Shown: one piece after another, positions 32,101 through 44,640 of the stretch
Position numbering within the stretch: the first letter of the stretch is position 1
Layout: the number at the start of each line of letters is the position of its first letter
Assembly: GCA_003342895.1 (NCBI GenBank)
Contig: PTFA01000304.1
Location: forward strand, 768,623 to 832,622
Reading direction: 5' to 3'
Length of the DNA: 64,000 nucleotides
Source: Casuarius casuarius
Lineage: Eukaryota; Chordata; Aves; Casuariiformes; Casuariidae
Position numbers and translations under genes: made by a program
The notes under the pieces: generated by a model
Told to the model about the DNA's origin: nothing
Databases searched by the model: none
The model's input: only the letters and a program-made list of their open reading frames with translations

Positions 32101-35100
32101 CTGTTCCAGAACGAGATGCCTGTGCTTGTGTTAGTTAGAAAAAGAAACCTGGACTCCAGTATCCCCAGCAACTCAGACCTGGGTTCTTGTCATCTTAGTT
32201 AGTGCCAATGTTCTGCTTCAGGAAGATTTTGCCTCTTTAAATTAGAAGGTTTTTTTTGATTAATAATATTAGAAAAGGCAATTCAGAAGGACGTATTACA
32301 GTAGACCATGACCAGACATTCATTCCAGCAATAACAACTGTTATCAGAGAAGGATCTCTTTCATAACCATAGGAAACAAGTCAGGCTAATGAAGACATGA
32401 ATGTGAATAGTATTTGCACATTAAAATATAAAAATAACCAGTGAAGTAATGAACTTTTTTTTTTTTTTTCTGGTCAGAAGGTCTGCCTAATGAGTATTAT
32501 CTTGCAGAGAAGTAGTCTGACTCTGCTTTATACTGAAGAGCATTTAGCCATAAATCGTCCTGGAACAAGAGGGAAAGAAGGAATGACCCTGCTAATTTCA
32601 GTGCCTTTTGGGAGCGGCAGAGGGCACGGAAGAGCAGTTTCCTACTTAACAAATCTTCCCTTTTTTGGCCTAGATCTTCTTGTAGAATCAGGAACTCTAA
32701 ATATTGATTTTCTTAATGAACGGGTGCCAAGTGGCTAGAAAATGGGTATCCTCGAACAAAGGAATCTTAGATTTCCAAACCGGTTTTCTGTCACTTAGGA
32801 TTGCTGCCTGCAGTTGACATATTATGCCAAGATACTGCCTTACATGGTGTTTACTGCTATTCTCAGAGGTGCTTAAAAATGGGAAATGCTAGAATCTGAG
32901 ATAAGTACAGAGATGATGTAAGAGCTCAAGGAAGGAAACTAGACCAGGCAAAAAAAAATGTTTATTAGACCAAGTGGAGCAAGGAGGGGGGCAGAAGTGC
33001 AGCTGAGAATGGCTGAGGGGAGATGACGAAATCCCCTTTCTGCCTTAAATAGCATCATGGTAAAAAAGGAGCAAACCACACTTCTGAAAACAAACCAAAG
33101 GGGTTGCAAGGAGCAGCAGAACAGCAGCTCCAAGGAACTGCTCTCTCACTTGTTTCTCCTTTCTTCCTCTTGCTCAGGAAGGAGAATTCCAGTGTCTCTA
33201 AAACACTTGTACCCCACCATTTGTGAGCTTCCATTACATGACGCAAGGCCCCTCTGGGAAGCATGTCTTATTGTCCCCAGTTTACACATGGGGAAACTGA
33301 GGCAAGGGAGCTTGCTGCTGTTTTGACAATAGTTTTTCTCCAAGGTATCCTCGTCCGATCCCTCTGGATGTCTGACCTTGGGTGGCTCATGCAGCCCAGA
33401 TTCAACTAGTTTACCTCCCGCTGATGTCCTTCTGCACAGCGATTCCCAGCAGCTGGCTTTAGGCCAGGACCCTTCAGCTGTTGGCCGGGGGCTCCAGCTG
33501 GTCTGCAGTGGCAGGGAATATCTCCTTCACATTGTCTGTGCCACGAACTCCCCCTTTGCTGGGAAGGGTTCATCCCACGCACTGTGAAGGAGGACAGCAG
33601 TGGTCTCCCTCTTCAGAGCTGCAGCGTATAGACTGGGCTAGGAGGCTCGGCGGTCTTTTCTTCTCAACCAGTCCAGGCTGACTGGTTAACCTGGCGCTGC
33701 CTGTATAGCTCTCCCCCTGTTCCTCACGTGGGAATGTCCACCCTATCTTCCTTCCACTGAGCCCCACTTCAAATCAGTAGAAGAGGCCACCAGAAGCACT
33801 CAGCATGAAATCCTGAGCACTGATGGGATTTAGGGTGCCTGAATGTGGGTTGATACATCTCTGTGCTTCAGCTTCCCAAGTAGCAGCTCTATCTTTCCTC
33901 ACTCTTGTGAATGAGAGTGTATTAGAGACTGACAAATGTTCAATAATAGGGGTCCTAGGTAGCAGCCCAAGTGCTGACCGGCTTTCCCTGCAGCGTATCG
34001 TTGGAAGACGCTGGGCTGGGAGAAGTTAACGGGGCGTAATTTGGCTCCGTGTGGTTTTTTGAGGTATTCTGTCTGCATACGCTCAGCAGCTTTGCCTATC
34101 CCCATCTAGGTTTCGTGACCGAAGATGAGGTGCTAGGAGCCGAACCACATTCCCTGGGAAGAGCTGATAGAGCCTCCCCCGCTTTTCCCCCTTTGCTGGT
34201 GCTTCAAACCAAACCAGCTGCAGACGGCTTGTGGGCGGAGATGTGCTGAGTGGCCTGGCACGAACTCCGGGAGAGGTGGAGGAATCCCACCCACCAGTTG
34301 CAAGGGCTCTGCGCCACCACCACCCTTTGCATACCCTAAATCCCAGCTTCCTTGTAATTGCTATCTCCATAAATACCAGTCAGCTGGCCTGAGAAGGGAC
34401 TTGTATCACTGGACTAGGTTGTAGCATGTGAAATATGAGGTGACACACAATACGCTGGCATTAGGTGAAGGACTTGTCTGCTGATGTGGTGACACGCTTG
34501 AGGCCAAGCTGGAAAATTTGATCCCTTCCTATCCATGGTCTCCCAGGCTCTGTGGTAAAGCATGCTTGACTTGCTTTGCTCGGGGATGTCGAGGGAAATG
34601 GGAAAATGAAATACATGGGCCAGAGCCATCTGCAGTTCATGAACTCGGACCTGTTGGATTGGCAAGTGCCCGCAGGGCCTTTCGCTTTGCTGAGGTTGGG
34701 TCCCATCACGGCTGGATTATCTGGGCTAAGCAAAGCAAGGCCAGGTTCGTCCCTGCAGAAGCTCAGGGGAGGTGAAGCATGCTGAGCTACTTTTGGCAGC
34801 CTTATATCAGAGACGACTTTGGCCAACAGTTAGTCTGGCTCCAGATCCAGTTCAGAATGTCTCTGTGCTGCACTGATGGCTGGTCGCCCCTTCCTCCTCC
34901 CTGCAGCACCGGCAGCTTGTCTGGTTCCTTGCTGAATCCAAGAATGAGAGCTGAATTTTTTGGGCTCTACCAGCCACGCCGTCTGAGCACCACAGAGACC
35001 TGGAAACACCTTTCTGTGCTTCCCTGCCTGCATCCGCTTCTCCACCTTTCTCTCCCTCATTTCTGTTTCCAGATCACTTTTCTCTTTCTAAGCAAGATGG

Positions 35101-35850
35101 CAGCTGTGGCACAGAGATCTGATGCTAAGAGCTCAGACCCCGTGACTAGGAGGATTCGTCCTCCCTCGCAGCTCTGGTGATAGTTTCTTTTTGTTTTCAT
35201 GGCCCCCGCTCCGAAGGGATGCTGCCTATGGAAGAACAGCATGCAAACAGGCAGGGCAGTAACGCGCACAGCCACCAGCCTGGTTAAAAGGGGAGACCTC
35301 CCTGCTGCCTGGGACTGTATCGTGACCTACACTTCCGTCAGATGCCTAATGCAGCTCAAAGCAGTCATCGCTGATACCCCCGCCCAAGGGCCACTTGTGA
35401 GAGCGTCTCTATACTTCACCAAGAACCAGATAATTTTGTTTGGGTTCCCCTGTAGATTTTGTAAAACTGAGCTGAAAAGAGCCCCAACGAAGTAACACAA
35501 TTAGTACTAATTTCTGTCTGTTCTTGCGTAGCAGTTGAACAGGGAAATGGGAATCTCTGCTGTGTGTATGACGTCCCCTTGGGTACATGTGTACACACAC
35601 TCATCTAGGAGGGTTTCTAGTTGTTTATGTAGCAGGAGTGTCTTGAAGCAGATCTGTTTGCACTGAAGAGCAAAGGATTAATGAATAATGTGCAATTAAA
35701 GCCTGCACATGAGTAGCAAATAAGAATGGCTCCAGCTCTGCCCCCTTTCCGGGGCTTGTTTCGCCTGCGTTTTAAGGAGTGCTTGTTTAAATGAGTAGAT
35801 TTCTTTCTATTCTTTGTGATGACTTTTCAACAGGGCTTTAGAAAGACAAT
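32101..35850. other. Intergenic sequence, no gene found
   Basis: Apart from the MIR fragment at 33,266 and a T-rich tract near 32,453-32,470 I see nothing identifiable. Several open frames of 60-130 codons exist on both strands but overlap each other and resemble no protein. Confidence 0.5.
33266..33310 (+). repeat. MIR-like core fragment
   Basis: CACATGGGGAAACTGAGGCA is a near-exact MIR-core phrase; the flanks are degenerate. Confidence 0.6.
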
Positions 35851-35869
35851 GGTAAAATAATGCTCCTCA

Positions 35870-36680
35870 CATCCCCTGAGCCAGCCGCTTGCAAGGTGAG
35901 TCGCCGGGCGTGTGGCCGGCAGACAGCAGCGGTGGCCAGAGAAGGGCCGAGGCTGTCCCTGCAGCCGGCCGCTCCTCCGGGAAAAGGCCTGTCTGGTGGC
36001 TGGAGCACTGGCTGGGGCCCCTGGAGACGCAAATTCAACCCCCTCGCGATGATCTGCTCGGACACAGATTTCCTGTGTGACCCTGACCGAGCCGTTTAGG
36101 ACGCGGGCAGGCAAGCGTTGCCAAGTCTTCCCAGGTGGTGAAGGTGGGAGCCTCTGCTTTCATAGTGGAAGGGGAGAGCAGCACAAACATCTGCCAGTTC
36201 CTCAGCCTCTGCAATTCCCAGGCTGCTGGATTACCTTACGCTGGCGATTTAATTTACTGCAATGAGCGGTGAGCTGCAGGGGCTGCGAGCTGTGATTCCT
36301 GCGATAGCTGCCAGGCTGTGACGGGAGCGTCCAGCAGAGCTGCAGGGATAGGCGCAGGTGCCGCCACCTCGGGCTGCGGCAGCCGAGCCCAGCACGGCTC
36401 CCTTCTCCCTCCGCGGGGCCCCTCTGCCGTATAGCCCAGGCCCAGGAGAAAAGGGCTGGGGTCCCACTTTGCCATGGAAAGGCCGGGTGTAAATGGCTGG
36501 GGCTGAGCGAACGGGAGAGCCCTGCGTTTCTGGCACCGGCTCTGCACTTCGTTCTGTGTGTGCCGGCGGTACCGCCAGCCCCACGTGGGCTCCGGCACGC
36601 ACATCGCTGGAGAGCGCTGGGGCACGCGTGCTCCTCCACGCTCCCCTCGGCATGTGCAGGCCGGGATGGATGCATGGACA
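35870..36680. other. GC- and CpG-rich patch with long overlapping open frames
   Basis: Two CpG-rich segments (about 35,880-36,060 and 36,350-36,640) lie here. Up to 185 codons are open on the minus strand and over 130 on the plus strand, in conflicting frames, which is the signature of low stop-codon density and not of a gene. A weak reverse MIR-like remnant (TTTCCTGTGTGACCCTGACC) is near 36,068-36,102. Confidence 0.45.
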
Positions 36681-36957
36681 GGGAGACGAGGAGGAAGAAC
36701 TCCTTTGGTCGGGCAAAGGCGGTGCTGGTTCTGGTCTCCTTTGAAAGTGATTCAAGCATCTTGGGTTCAGCAGCTCAGGCTCACACTGGTGTTATTGTGA
36801 GAGTGAAAGAAGGAGCAGGGATAATCCTATGGGAGAAAAATAAACCCAGTGCTGCTACTGACTACAGAGAGGGCCAAGCCCCGGGGAGCTGGGAGCCAGC
36901 GTTTCCAGCCCAGCTTATTGCCCAGGTGATGGCTGTAGTCTGGAGCCCAAGGAGATG

Positions 36958-37070
36958 AACTCTGTTCCCATTTCGCAGGTGGGAAAACCACGGCACAGGG
37001 AGGTTGAATGATTTGGAAAGGTGGTGGGGCAAATGTGTGGCTGAGCCAGTGATACAAACAGCATCTTGCA
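36958..37070 (+). repeat. MIR-like SINE
   Basis: CCCATTTCGCAGGTGGGAAA, then GGCACAGGGAGGTTGAATGA, then GTGTGGCTGAGCCAG follow MIR order with moderate divergence. Confidence 0.65.
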
Positions 37071-37079
37071 TCCATGCCT

Positions 37080-40000
37080 TTACCAGCAGATTAAGGCCTC
37101 CGGATCACCAGAATAATGTGCTGCAGCATTCAGTGCACATACTGTTTTCCCTCAAAGGAGCAACAGTGTGCACATCACTAAAAGGAAGTGTTTCATGCAG
37201 ATCATTCCCAAATGCCTGCTCTCTATCTGCACATAATCTCGTGCATTTACATCTCATAAGGAAAATCAGACCTCCTCAGGCTAAGGAATTGTGCTCTGGG
37301 CGCCTGATAAAACCATTATATGGAGATGAATACTTGTGTGGTTTTCTGCTTCCCTTCCCTGAAATACCATTAGAAATGCCATCAACTGCCTTTGTATTTA
37401 TTCGAGGGAATTTCCTATTAGGATCTGCAGGCAGAGAAAAAGAGATGAGAAGGGAACTGGGGCTGAATTATGCCACAGACTGGCAGCCAAAGTGCATGAC
37501 TTGCTTCCACATTTAAATCCATCGGTGGAGCAATGAGGTGTAGTCTAGGATACGTTACCTAGTCTGAAGGGTTGAAATACCACATCAAAGCACCATGCGG
37601 ATCAAAGGTGAAAGCAACCCACATTCCCGCTGGCTCATCTTTCAGACTTTCCTCCCTCTTTAGTTTCCACTTTGAATCTGATAATGCAGCCTGAACGCAG
37701 CCTTTCATATGCCGTCATTCCTTGGGGCGCAGGTGGTACGGAGCATGTATTTCCTTGTCAACAGACTACATAGGGCATAGGATTTCCAGGGCTTAGCTCA
37801 CAGGCATCGGAGTGATGGAAAAGATCTATCGTTTTGAACAAGGCAGAGCAAGACTGATGAAGTCAATGCAACAGAGCAGTGGCTCTCTGCCCTGGTACAG
37901 GTTGGTGGTGCAAATCCACCCAGAACTGCCCCACAGTTAAGTAACAGTATTACTCTGTACCACGTCGGGCTCCTAGAGAATCAGGCCCATGATTCAAGAC
38001 TTTGCACACAGACAGACTAAAGCTTGTATGAGCCTTGGAGAGAACTCACTGAAACATACAGGGTGAAACTGTGAGCAGGCCCCATCTGCTGACACACCAG
38101 TCCCAGTGGCTTTGGAAGCACATTGGAAGTTTTTATGCTAAATGAAGCTAAACACCTGGAAATTACTTTTGAGGCCCAGAAAGGAGACTTCCACCGCAAC
38201 TTCTACCACCCAGAAGATGCTAGGAGGGAGATGGAAGCTGTGTTGCTTAGCGCCTCTGAAAATCCAGACATTAACTTTTCGTACGGCACCACTTGTCCCA
38301 GAGGATCAGGGTCATCACGGTGTGAGGGAAAGGCCTTAGGACCTGAAAAATTTTGATTCCTGCATTTTCCATCCCTCAGCCCCTTTCATTTACATCAGCA
38401 AACTTCAGCCTGAGTCCACAGTGGCCCTCCCCGGGTGGGTGGAAGTCTCCTCTGACAGATGTACTCAGCTGTGGGTCCCTTACTGGAGTTTGGTGTCAGA
38501 GTCCATATATGTGCTCACGCGAGGCTTGTGCAGGTATTCTGTGCTGGATCCAGAGCTCTGCACTAGTAAGTAGGGCCCTAGCGAGTGGCTTTGAAATCCA
38601 GACTCTCCTAGATCAGTGCATTCATGTAGTATGAAATGTTACCTAATGTTAAGGCTGAACTGGGTTCTCTCATGTCACGGTTAATCTCCAAGGTTAATAA
38701 AGCCATTCGCACTGGCAGTGAGATGAACAAGGCAATTGTATAGCTCCCTCCCATACCCACATCTCTGAAAGGAAAACATGGTGACTCATCAGACAGAGAA
38801 GTTATGTCTTCTTCAGCAGGAAGCTTTGCAGATTCTCTGCTCCCAGATCTCGTTACACTCTTCCACCATTCTGGAAAAACTCCCACGGAAAGACAGGCAG
38901 ATATTTTAATCAAGAAATGGTCCTCATTTCCATTAGCAACAGCTGCTTTCCTTTTAATTTAATTCTACATTCTGGAGTCTGTTTATGAAAGCTGCCATTA
39001 ATTATGTTTTTCATCAGTCAATGTTCAGAGATGGCTAATGGCCCAGCACACCTAATTAGTCCTTCATGTATGATAACGTTTCAGCAAGTCTATAGTTAGT
39101 ATGTAGGGCTGATATCTACTGCATAGTGGAGCTGTGACTGGGGCTGCACAAACTCTCCCGGTGAGTGTCAGATAGTGTTACAGGAGCCTCCCACTGCTGC
39201 TTCCAACATCTGGCTAGCTGTGGGCTGCAATTACGGGGACGTGATGATAACAGCCAGTGCCAAAAATGGCCTCTAATGTCACTCAGAGCATGCTAACAAA
39301 AGGGTGAAGAATTCAAGCTGCCCTTGGAAGCTCTTTGAAGACAAGGAGTGCAGAGAGAGGAATTACAGCTACCTTTATTTGTGTTTCAAGTGATGCACTT
39401 GATAAGTGCTACTAATGGTTAAAAGGACAGCCCTAGAGGTGCTTTGCTTCAGCTTCTTCTGTGCTGAAACCTTCTGGTCAGCCTTGCCGAGGTGACCCTC
39501 ATGTCTCAAGTCAGGTCTCAGGTCACATGAGCTGCTGTGGCAAAGGTGGCTAGCTGTGATGCAGATGTCTTTTATGTCACTGTGTAGACACTGGCATGAC
39601 CTAACCACACTAAGCTGGTGAATCATCTGTACTTAGGACAGTCTTTGGCCAGGTACAGCAACAAGCTTGACACAACTGTCTAGAGAACTGTAGACCTGAA
39701 AAATAATTCATCTGGATCCAAATGTAAGAAACTGTCCTCTTTGTTCAACAAGATGCACAACGAGGTTGATTGAATTCTTAGCATAGCTGAGAGCTGCCAC
39801 CGGGGTTTGAACATCAGGCTCAGCTGGAACTTTGCCTTCATTTTGAAGGTGTTTGCAGCTGCAAAGAATAGTAGTAATTATCGGCAGGTAGCCTCAGGTA
39901 AGAAGCATTTCAAATGCTCCAGTACACAGCTAGCTTTGAAAAATATCCACATCTGCCACAATTGTCTGTTAAAATCCAATCAGCATGTGTGTACTGAGCT

Positions 40001-41640
40001 GACTCTGTTCCCTTGCCCAGACTGTCACCTGCTGAGTTCATGGCATTGTGAAAAATTGCATGAGCAGAGTACGGACATGTTTTGTTTATCTTGGTTGAAA
40101 AGTGGCAAATAATCAGCTCAGGATTTGTAGTGATGTCTTGCATAAAACAGTCTGTCACCTTCAGCCTTTCCCGTGCCCGAAGGAGTCCGGTGCCCATGAT
40201 CATTCATTGCTCACTTCATTTGATTTTGCTGTGAGCCCCATGGGAGGCTGCAGGAAAATAAAACTCTTTTAGCAATATTTGCTATATATCATCATTGCAA
40301 TATACAGCAATGACACCATTTCACTATATTTGAATAATGAGAGGTGCCCAAGTATTCTACCTGATGCTGAAGGTACTTCTCTATCATGTAAAATCACATC
40401 CAGCTTATGCAGAGGTTCTTCGGTGAATGTTCAGTTGGACAATTTCTGACTGTGTGACCTCAGTAAACTTAAAGCCTTTTGACTTCAGAAGGAATGAATC
40501 TGCCATGCTGCTATGCAGACAGAGGACTGTCCACAAGGCATCTGCCTCTTCTAATGAAATTTTCTTTGATTTTCATGATCTGTTGAGGGATGGGAGCAGC
40601 GCTGCAAGGAATCATGCAGGACTGGCTCAAAAAGGGCTTAAAGGAGGATACGTGAGCATCCGAGGTGCAGTCATTTGAGAAGAAAATGAGAAAATAGAGG
40701 TGACCTGTTAAAGAATTTATCCTATTCCTGCAGCTTGCTTGGTGCGGAGGTATAATGTGCCGACAAAATAGGTGTAGACACAGAGTAACACGGCACTTAG
40801 TATTATTCAAGCTTAATACATTTTTTGACGAGAAGCAAGGCAAGTGTCCTGTTATTCATTGTTTGGTTCATCTCTTTGCTGCTTGTTTGATTACTTCAAC
40901 TCTGAGCTCTTGTTTGAAATGTCTCAGCTGGAAGATGCCAGATTTACAGAGCTCTTGCCATGGTGATACAAGAAGTGTATTAGCAGGGTGTTATGGTCCT
41001 GCTGTCAAGTCCTTCCTGGGAACCTCAGAGTGGCCCCAGCACAGCTGATGGGTTACTGTCGCCTAAGTGAAGGCAATACTCATCTCTTGGACCTCACCTT
41101 TTCTCCTCTTCTGTTGGCAAATGAACCTGATGTAATATTGCAAAAACACATCCTTTGAGTGAAAGTGATAAGAAAGACAAATGTTTGACTTTAGCCAGAG
41201 AATTTAAAGAGGCTGCAAACTCCGAGTCCTTTGAAGATTGCCGAGTTCTGCGCTGTGTTAGCTGTCCATATCTATCTAAGAAAACACTCATTTCATCACA
41301 GCTGATGACATAAATTCAGACTGGTGAGCAAATGGCTAGATTGAGTTAAATCACCTCTCTATCTGCTAATGGCATTTTTGCCTTTACTTGATGAAGGTTA
41401 TCTTGCTGCTTGGAAATTATAACCTACAACGGTTAGATGGCATTATCTGCAGACTTGGGTGAGATAATTTGCATGAAAAATCCAGGGAATCTCGAACTTA
41501 CTGGCCTCCATTCACATGAAGCTGAGACGCTTCAAGCCTCCCGCCGCCTTCACGTACTGTTTCACCAAGGTGCCTCCTGCTACACGGCGGGGAAAGAAGA
41601 GCGGCTGGCAGATGATGGATCGCAACGCCGCAGCCCACTC
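37080..41640. other. Intergenic sequence with possible conserved non-coding blocks
   Basis: No exon is recognised. The segments 37,240-37,480 and 38,985-39,085 have the look of constrained non-coding DNA (balanced AT-rich sequence, TAATTA/CTAATTAG homeodomain-type cores, no repeats), but constraint cannot be measured here. Confidence 0.4.
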
Positions 41641-41660
41641 GAAGGTTCACGGTGACATCA

Positions 41661-41698
41661 CCAATAGAAAGGGGAGCAGCTTGAGCTGTTTATAAAAG
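41661..41698 (+). promoter_or_regulatory. Candidate CCAAT/TATA promoter
   Basis: CCAAT at 41,661-41,665 is followed by TTTATAAAAG (TATA core 41,691-41,698), with a CpG-containing segment immediately downstream. Spacing is somewhat short for CCAAT but normal for a TATA box with initiation near 41,720. Confidence 0.3.
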
Positions 41699-41811
41699 TG
41701 CAGTTGGGAAGCTTGCCCCGGACTGCATTAGCCTCACGTCGCTGCCTGCTCGGCTTCTCCCCACTCGAATTCCGAGCGCCTTCGCGGGAAACAAACATCT
41801 GCGGAGACACA

Positions 41812-41857
41812 ATGTTAATTGTTGCACTTAGCGCTGCTGTTTACATTTTTGGTGCAG
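41812..41857 (+). CDS. Candidate first coding exon with signal-peptide-like N-terminus
   Basis: About 90 nt beyond the putative start site an ATG with A at -3 opens the frame MLIVALSAAVYIFGA, a hydrophobic, signal-peptide-like stretch. It ends at CAG|GCAAGT, the strong-consensus form of the rare GC-AG splice donor (GC at 41,858-41,859). If not spliced, the frame stops after 36 codons. By human synteny the next gene upstream of STX16 is APCDD1L, transcribed away from it (plus strand here) and encoding a secreted/membrane protein with an N-terminal signal peptide. That is an inference from position only; the sequence itself does not identify APCDD1L. Confidence 0.18.
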
Positions 41858-41859
41858 GC

Positions 41860-44390
41860 AAGTCAAAGCATGTCAAGGCTATCCAAATGGCTAAAACAAG
41901 CCAGGAATCGTGTTCGAACTGAAATAGCAAGGGGCTGCACTCTGATCTCTTGTACCAAGTCATTCTGCATTGGTCCCGGAGGACGGAAATCAATTTGGAC
42001 ACCCAGAATGTGCAAAAAGTAGCAGAGAGGCTTGTGAGGGGGTGAATGTGGTGGAGTCACTGGGAAGCATTAGCAGGTTAATGCAGTTTTCCATTATCTG
42101 AAAGCAGTTGGGGATTACCCTGCATTTGTAAGCTTAGAAAGGCAGGCGTCCCCTGGTTCTGCTCCCATCAAAATCCAGCCTAATGGTTCCTTATCAGGAA
42201 TGATGAATTGCTCTTGTGCCTACTCTCTGGTCCCTAATTTCCTTTTTTTGTGTGTGTGTCTGCTTAGAGTCCTTTTTAATTTTAACGTGTACAGCAGTCT
42301 CTGAGCCGAGTGTGGCCCTGGTGTTCCTAGTCAGTCTGGTAATTACTGCGCTCGCCAGGTCCCTTTAGGATGCAATTTCAATGGGGTGTGACTTTCACAA
42401 TATTTTTTTTTCTTGTTGTTGCTCGAGCCACTCCAGGAAGGAGCTGTTAAACACGAGTCTCAGCAGGATCCGTCATGACTGAGGATGGAACAGAATGTAA
42501 TGAAACAGGGTGAATACGTGTCTCGCTGAGCAGGATATGTTCGCTTAGTTATATGGTTGATAAAGCTTTGGCTGAGGTTCAAAAAGGTGTTCAGCTTTCA
42601 TCTCTCTGTCTTCCTTCCTCCACTCCCCTAGATATTAATGGCTGCACTCATACCTCCCATATTCAAGGCCTGCTATAATTGCTCGCAGATTTTGTTAATA
42701 AAGGATTCGACCTTTTGCCTTTGCTGTTATACAAGCCTCCCTCTGTCTTCATGGGGATGCCCCCTTCATCCCAGCTTGTCGTGGGCTTCCCTGCGCCCTG
42801 TCTGGCTCGGTCCAGGGCTGTACGAGGGAACAAACACTAAATCATTGTAGTCGGGAATACTGAGAGGAGCTGTGCTGTTGAGGAGGAGGAGGGACGGTGC
42901 CGTGCCGTGCTCCGGGCAGGCGGTGACCCCGCTGCACGCAGGCGCCCGAGGACAGCAGCGTGCCGGGTCGCTCGTAGCCTCGTCCGGCAGCTCAGGAGCT
43001 CAGTCATTTGATGGTGGGTATTTTTGGCACCCTGGGCTTGTTGCTTGAAATCATGCTTGCTTTCGGACCCGGTGAACGTTCAAAGCCTGCGTGGGACACT
43101 AAGGTTGCACAGGGGTGCGTGGCAGCGCTGGGCACTGAGCTCAGCTGGCCCGAGTCCCTGTCTGGTCCCCCAGCCACAAAGCCACTTTCCCTCACTAATT
43201 AAATACGAGGAGAGGGATCTTTCTTTCATTATGTACGTCCTGGCGGAGGGGAGGCAGCTCTGGGCAAAGGTAACGCGGCAAAGGGAAGCAGAGCTGGGGA
43301 GGTCCAGGTTACACCAGGACGAAGGTTTCGGGCTGCGCCTGCTTAAGCCTGAGCATCTCCATAGGTGCGGCTGAGCAGCTGAGTTACGGCTTCACACAGA
43401 AATGAGCAGGCATCCAGGGAGTGCAATAACTGTATGATCAAACGTATATCCCTGCCAGGTGGGAAGTGGGGAATGTGTACGCTGCCCCGTCCCCTGCTCC
43501 TTTCCAGCATCAACTGCTCCCTTAATGGGATGCCGTTGTCTCCAGACAGATCTCACACCAATCGCAGCAGCTGGGAGTGAAGAGAGGGAAAAATCAATCA
43601 CGCTGTTTTGCTTCGGTCACATTTCTGCGCTCTGCTTCTGTATCGGCCAACTTCTGATCGTGAAATTCTCTTTTATCACATTTTTGGCTATGTCTGCCAT
43701 ACAAAATTATAATACTTGAATTAGGGCCTGTGTTTATGAAAAGAGACAAGAATGATTAATATTAATGTGAGCATAAATTAAACCAGTATTTTTAATACTA
43801 CGGCAATTAATTAAATCAGGGCAGTGACAAATAAGACCATAGATGCCCGGTTAGGCGCTGCTCCACAGGCAACTGGAGGAGAGAAAACGGCCCATCTGAC
43901 GTAATGTAATTTGGATCAGGCCCTTAAGAAACAAGAGTTTTACTGCTCCAAATGGATATTAATTTGATTGTTATCAGAACAGGAGTCTGCTACAGCCTCT
44001 CCGGCCAGCCTGTCCTGTCTCTCTGGTGAGACTTGGGTTCCTCTCCCCTCCAGAACGGACTGTGTGTGCACACGACACAGCTGTAAAAAGTTTTGAATAG
44101 AAGAGTAGTAGTTAAGTATAGCTTATCGTTAGTGGCTGGCAGCTGGGAAGACCTGAGCTAGCGATGCGAGTTCGGTTTCCCTTTGACTTGAGCACGCTCA
44201 GGGGTAATCCCAGTGTGCAGGGCGATGAACTGGCCGGCGACCCGCTGCGCTCCTGCTTCTGCAGGGGACTAGACGGCAGAGCCAGTTAACGAGCTAATCT
44301 GCGAGCAGCTTCTGCTTCTGGCTCCAAATCCTGCTCCGTGCCGAAGCACAGGGAACTGGATTATAGCCCTTTCCTCAGTCTGTCTCGCAG
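41860..44390. other. Intergenic sequence; possible terminal exon and conserved block
   Basis: A very strong pyrimidine tract ending in CCCCTAG at 42,632 is followed 60-70 nt later by AATAAAG (about 42,699), compatible with a terminal exon of a non-coding transcript. The region 43,715-43,990 is AT-rich with several TAAT cores and looks like a conserved non-coding element. No protein-coding gene is recognised. Confidence 0.4.
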
Positions 44391-44394
44391 CACA

Positions 44395-44640
44395 CAGCTC
44401 AGCCCTGAGCGCCGAAACGTTTCCGAAGCAGCCCCGGAGGCGGGAGGGCAGGGGCGCTTCTGGAGCCGGCGCAGGGAGCCTTGGCCGCGCTGGCGCGCGA
44501 GGGACTGCGAGGCACGGCGGGCAGCGCGGGCGGCCGGGGCCGCACGGCAGCGGCTGTTGTCTCGGCGTCTGCTGGCAGCGCCGGGGCTGTGTGGGCAGGC
44601 ACATCACCTGGCAGCGTCCGAGCTGGCCCCATGCGGCGAG
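44395..44640. promoter_or_regulatory. Intergenic CpG-island-like patch
   Basis: About 250 nt of dense CpG (GCGCGCGAGGG, CGGGCGGCCGGGGCCG and similar) are surrounded by ordinary sequence. It could be an unannotated promoter (for example of a non-coding RNA or of APCDD1L) or an orphan island. Confidence 0.45.

Noticed and set aside
36202..36759. 185-codon minus-strand frame in a GC-rich segment
   Set aside because: Two other frames are open over the same bases, there is no splice or promoter context, and no protein resemblance.
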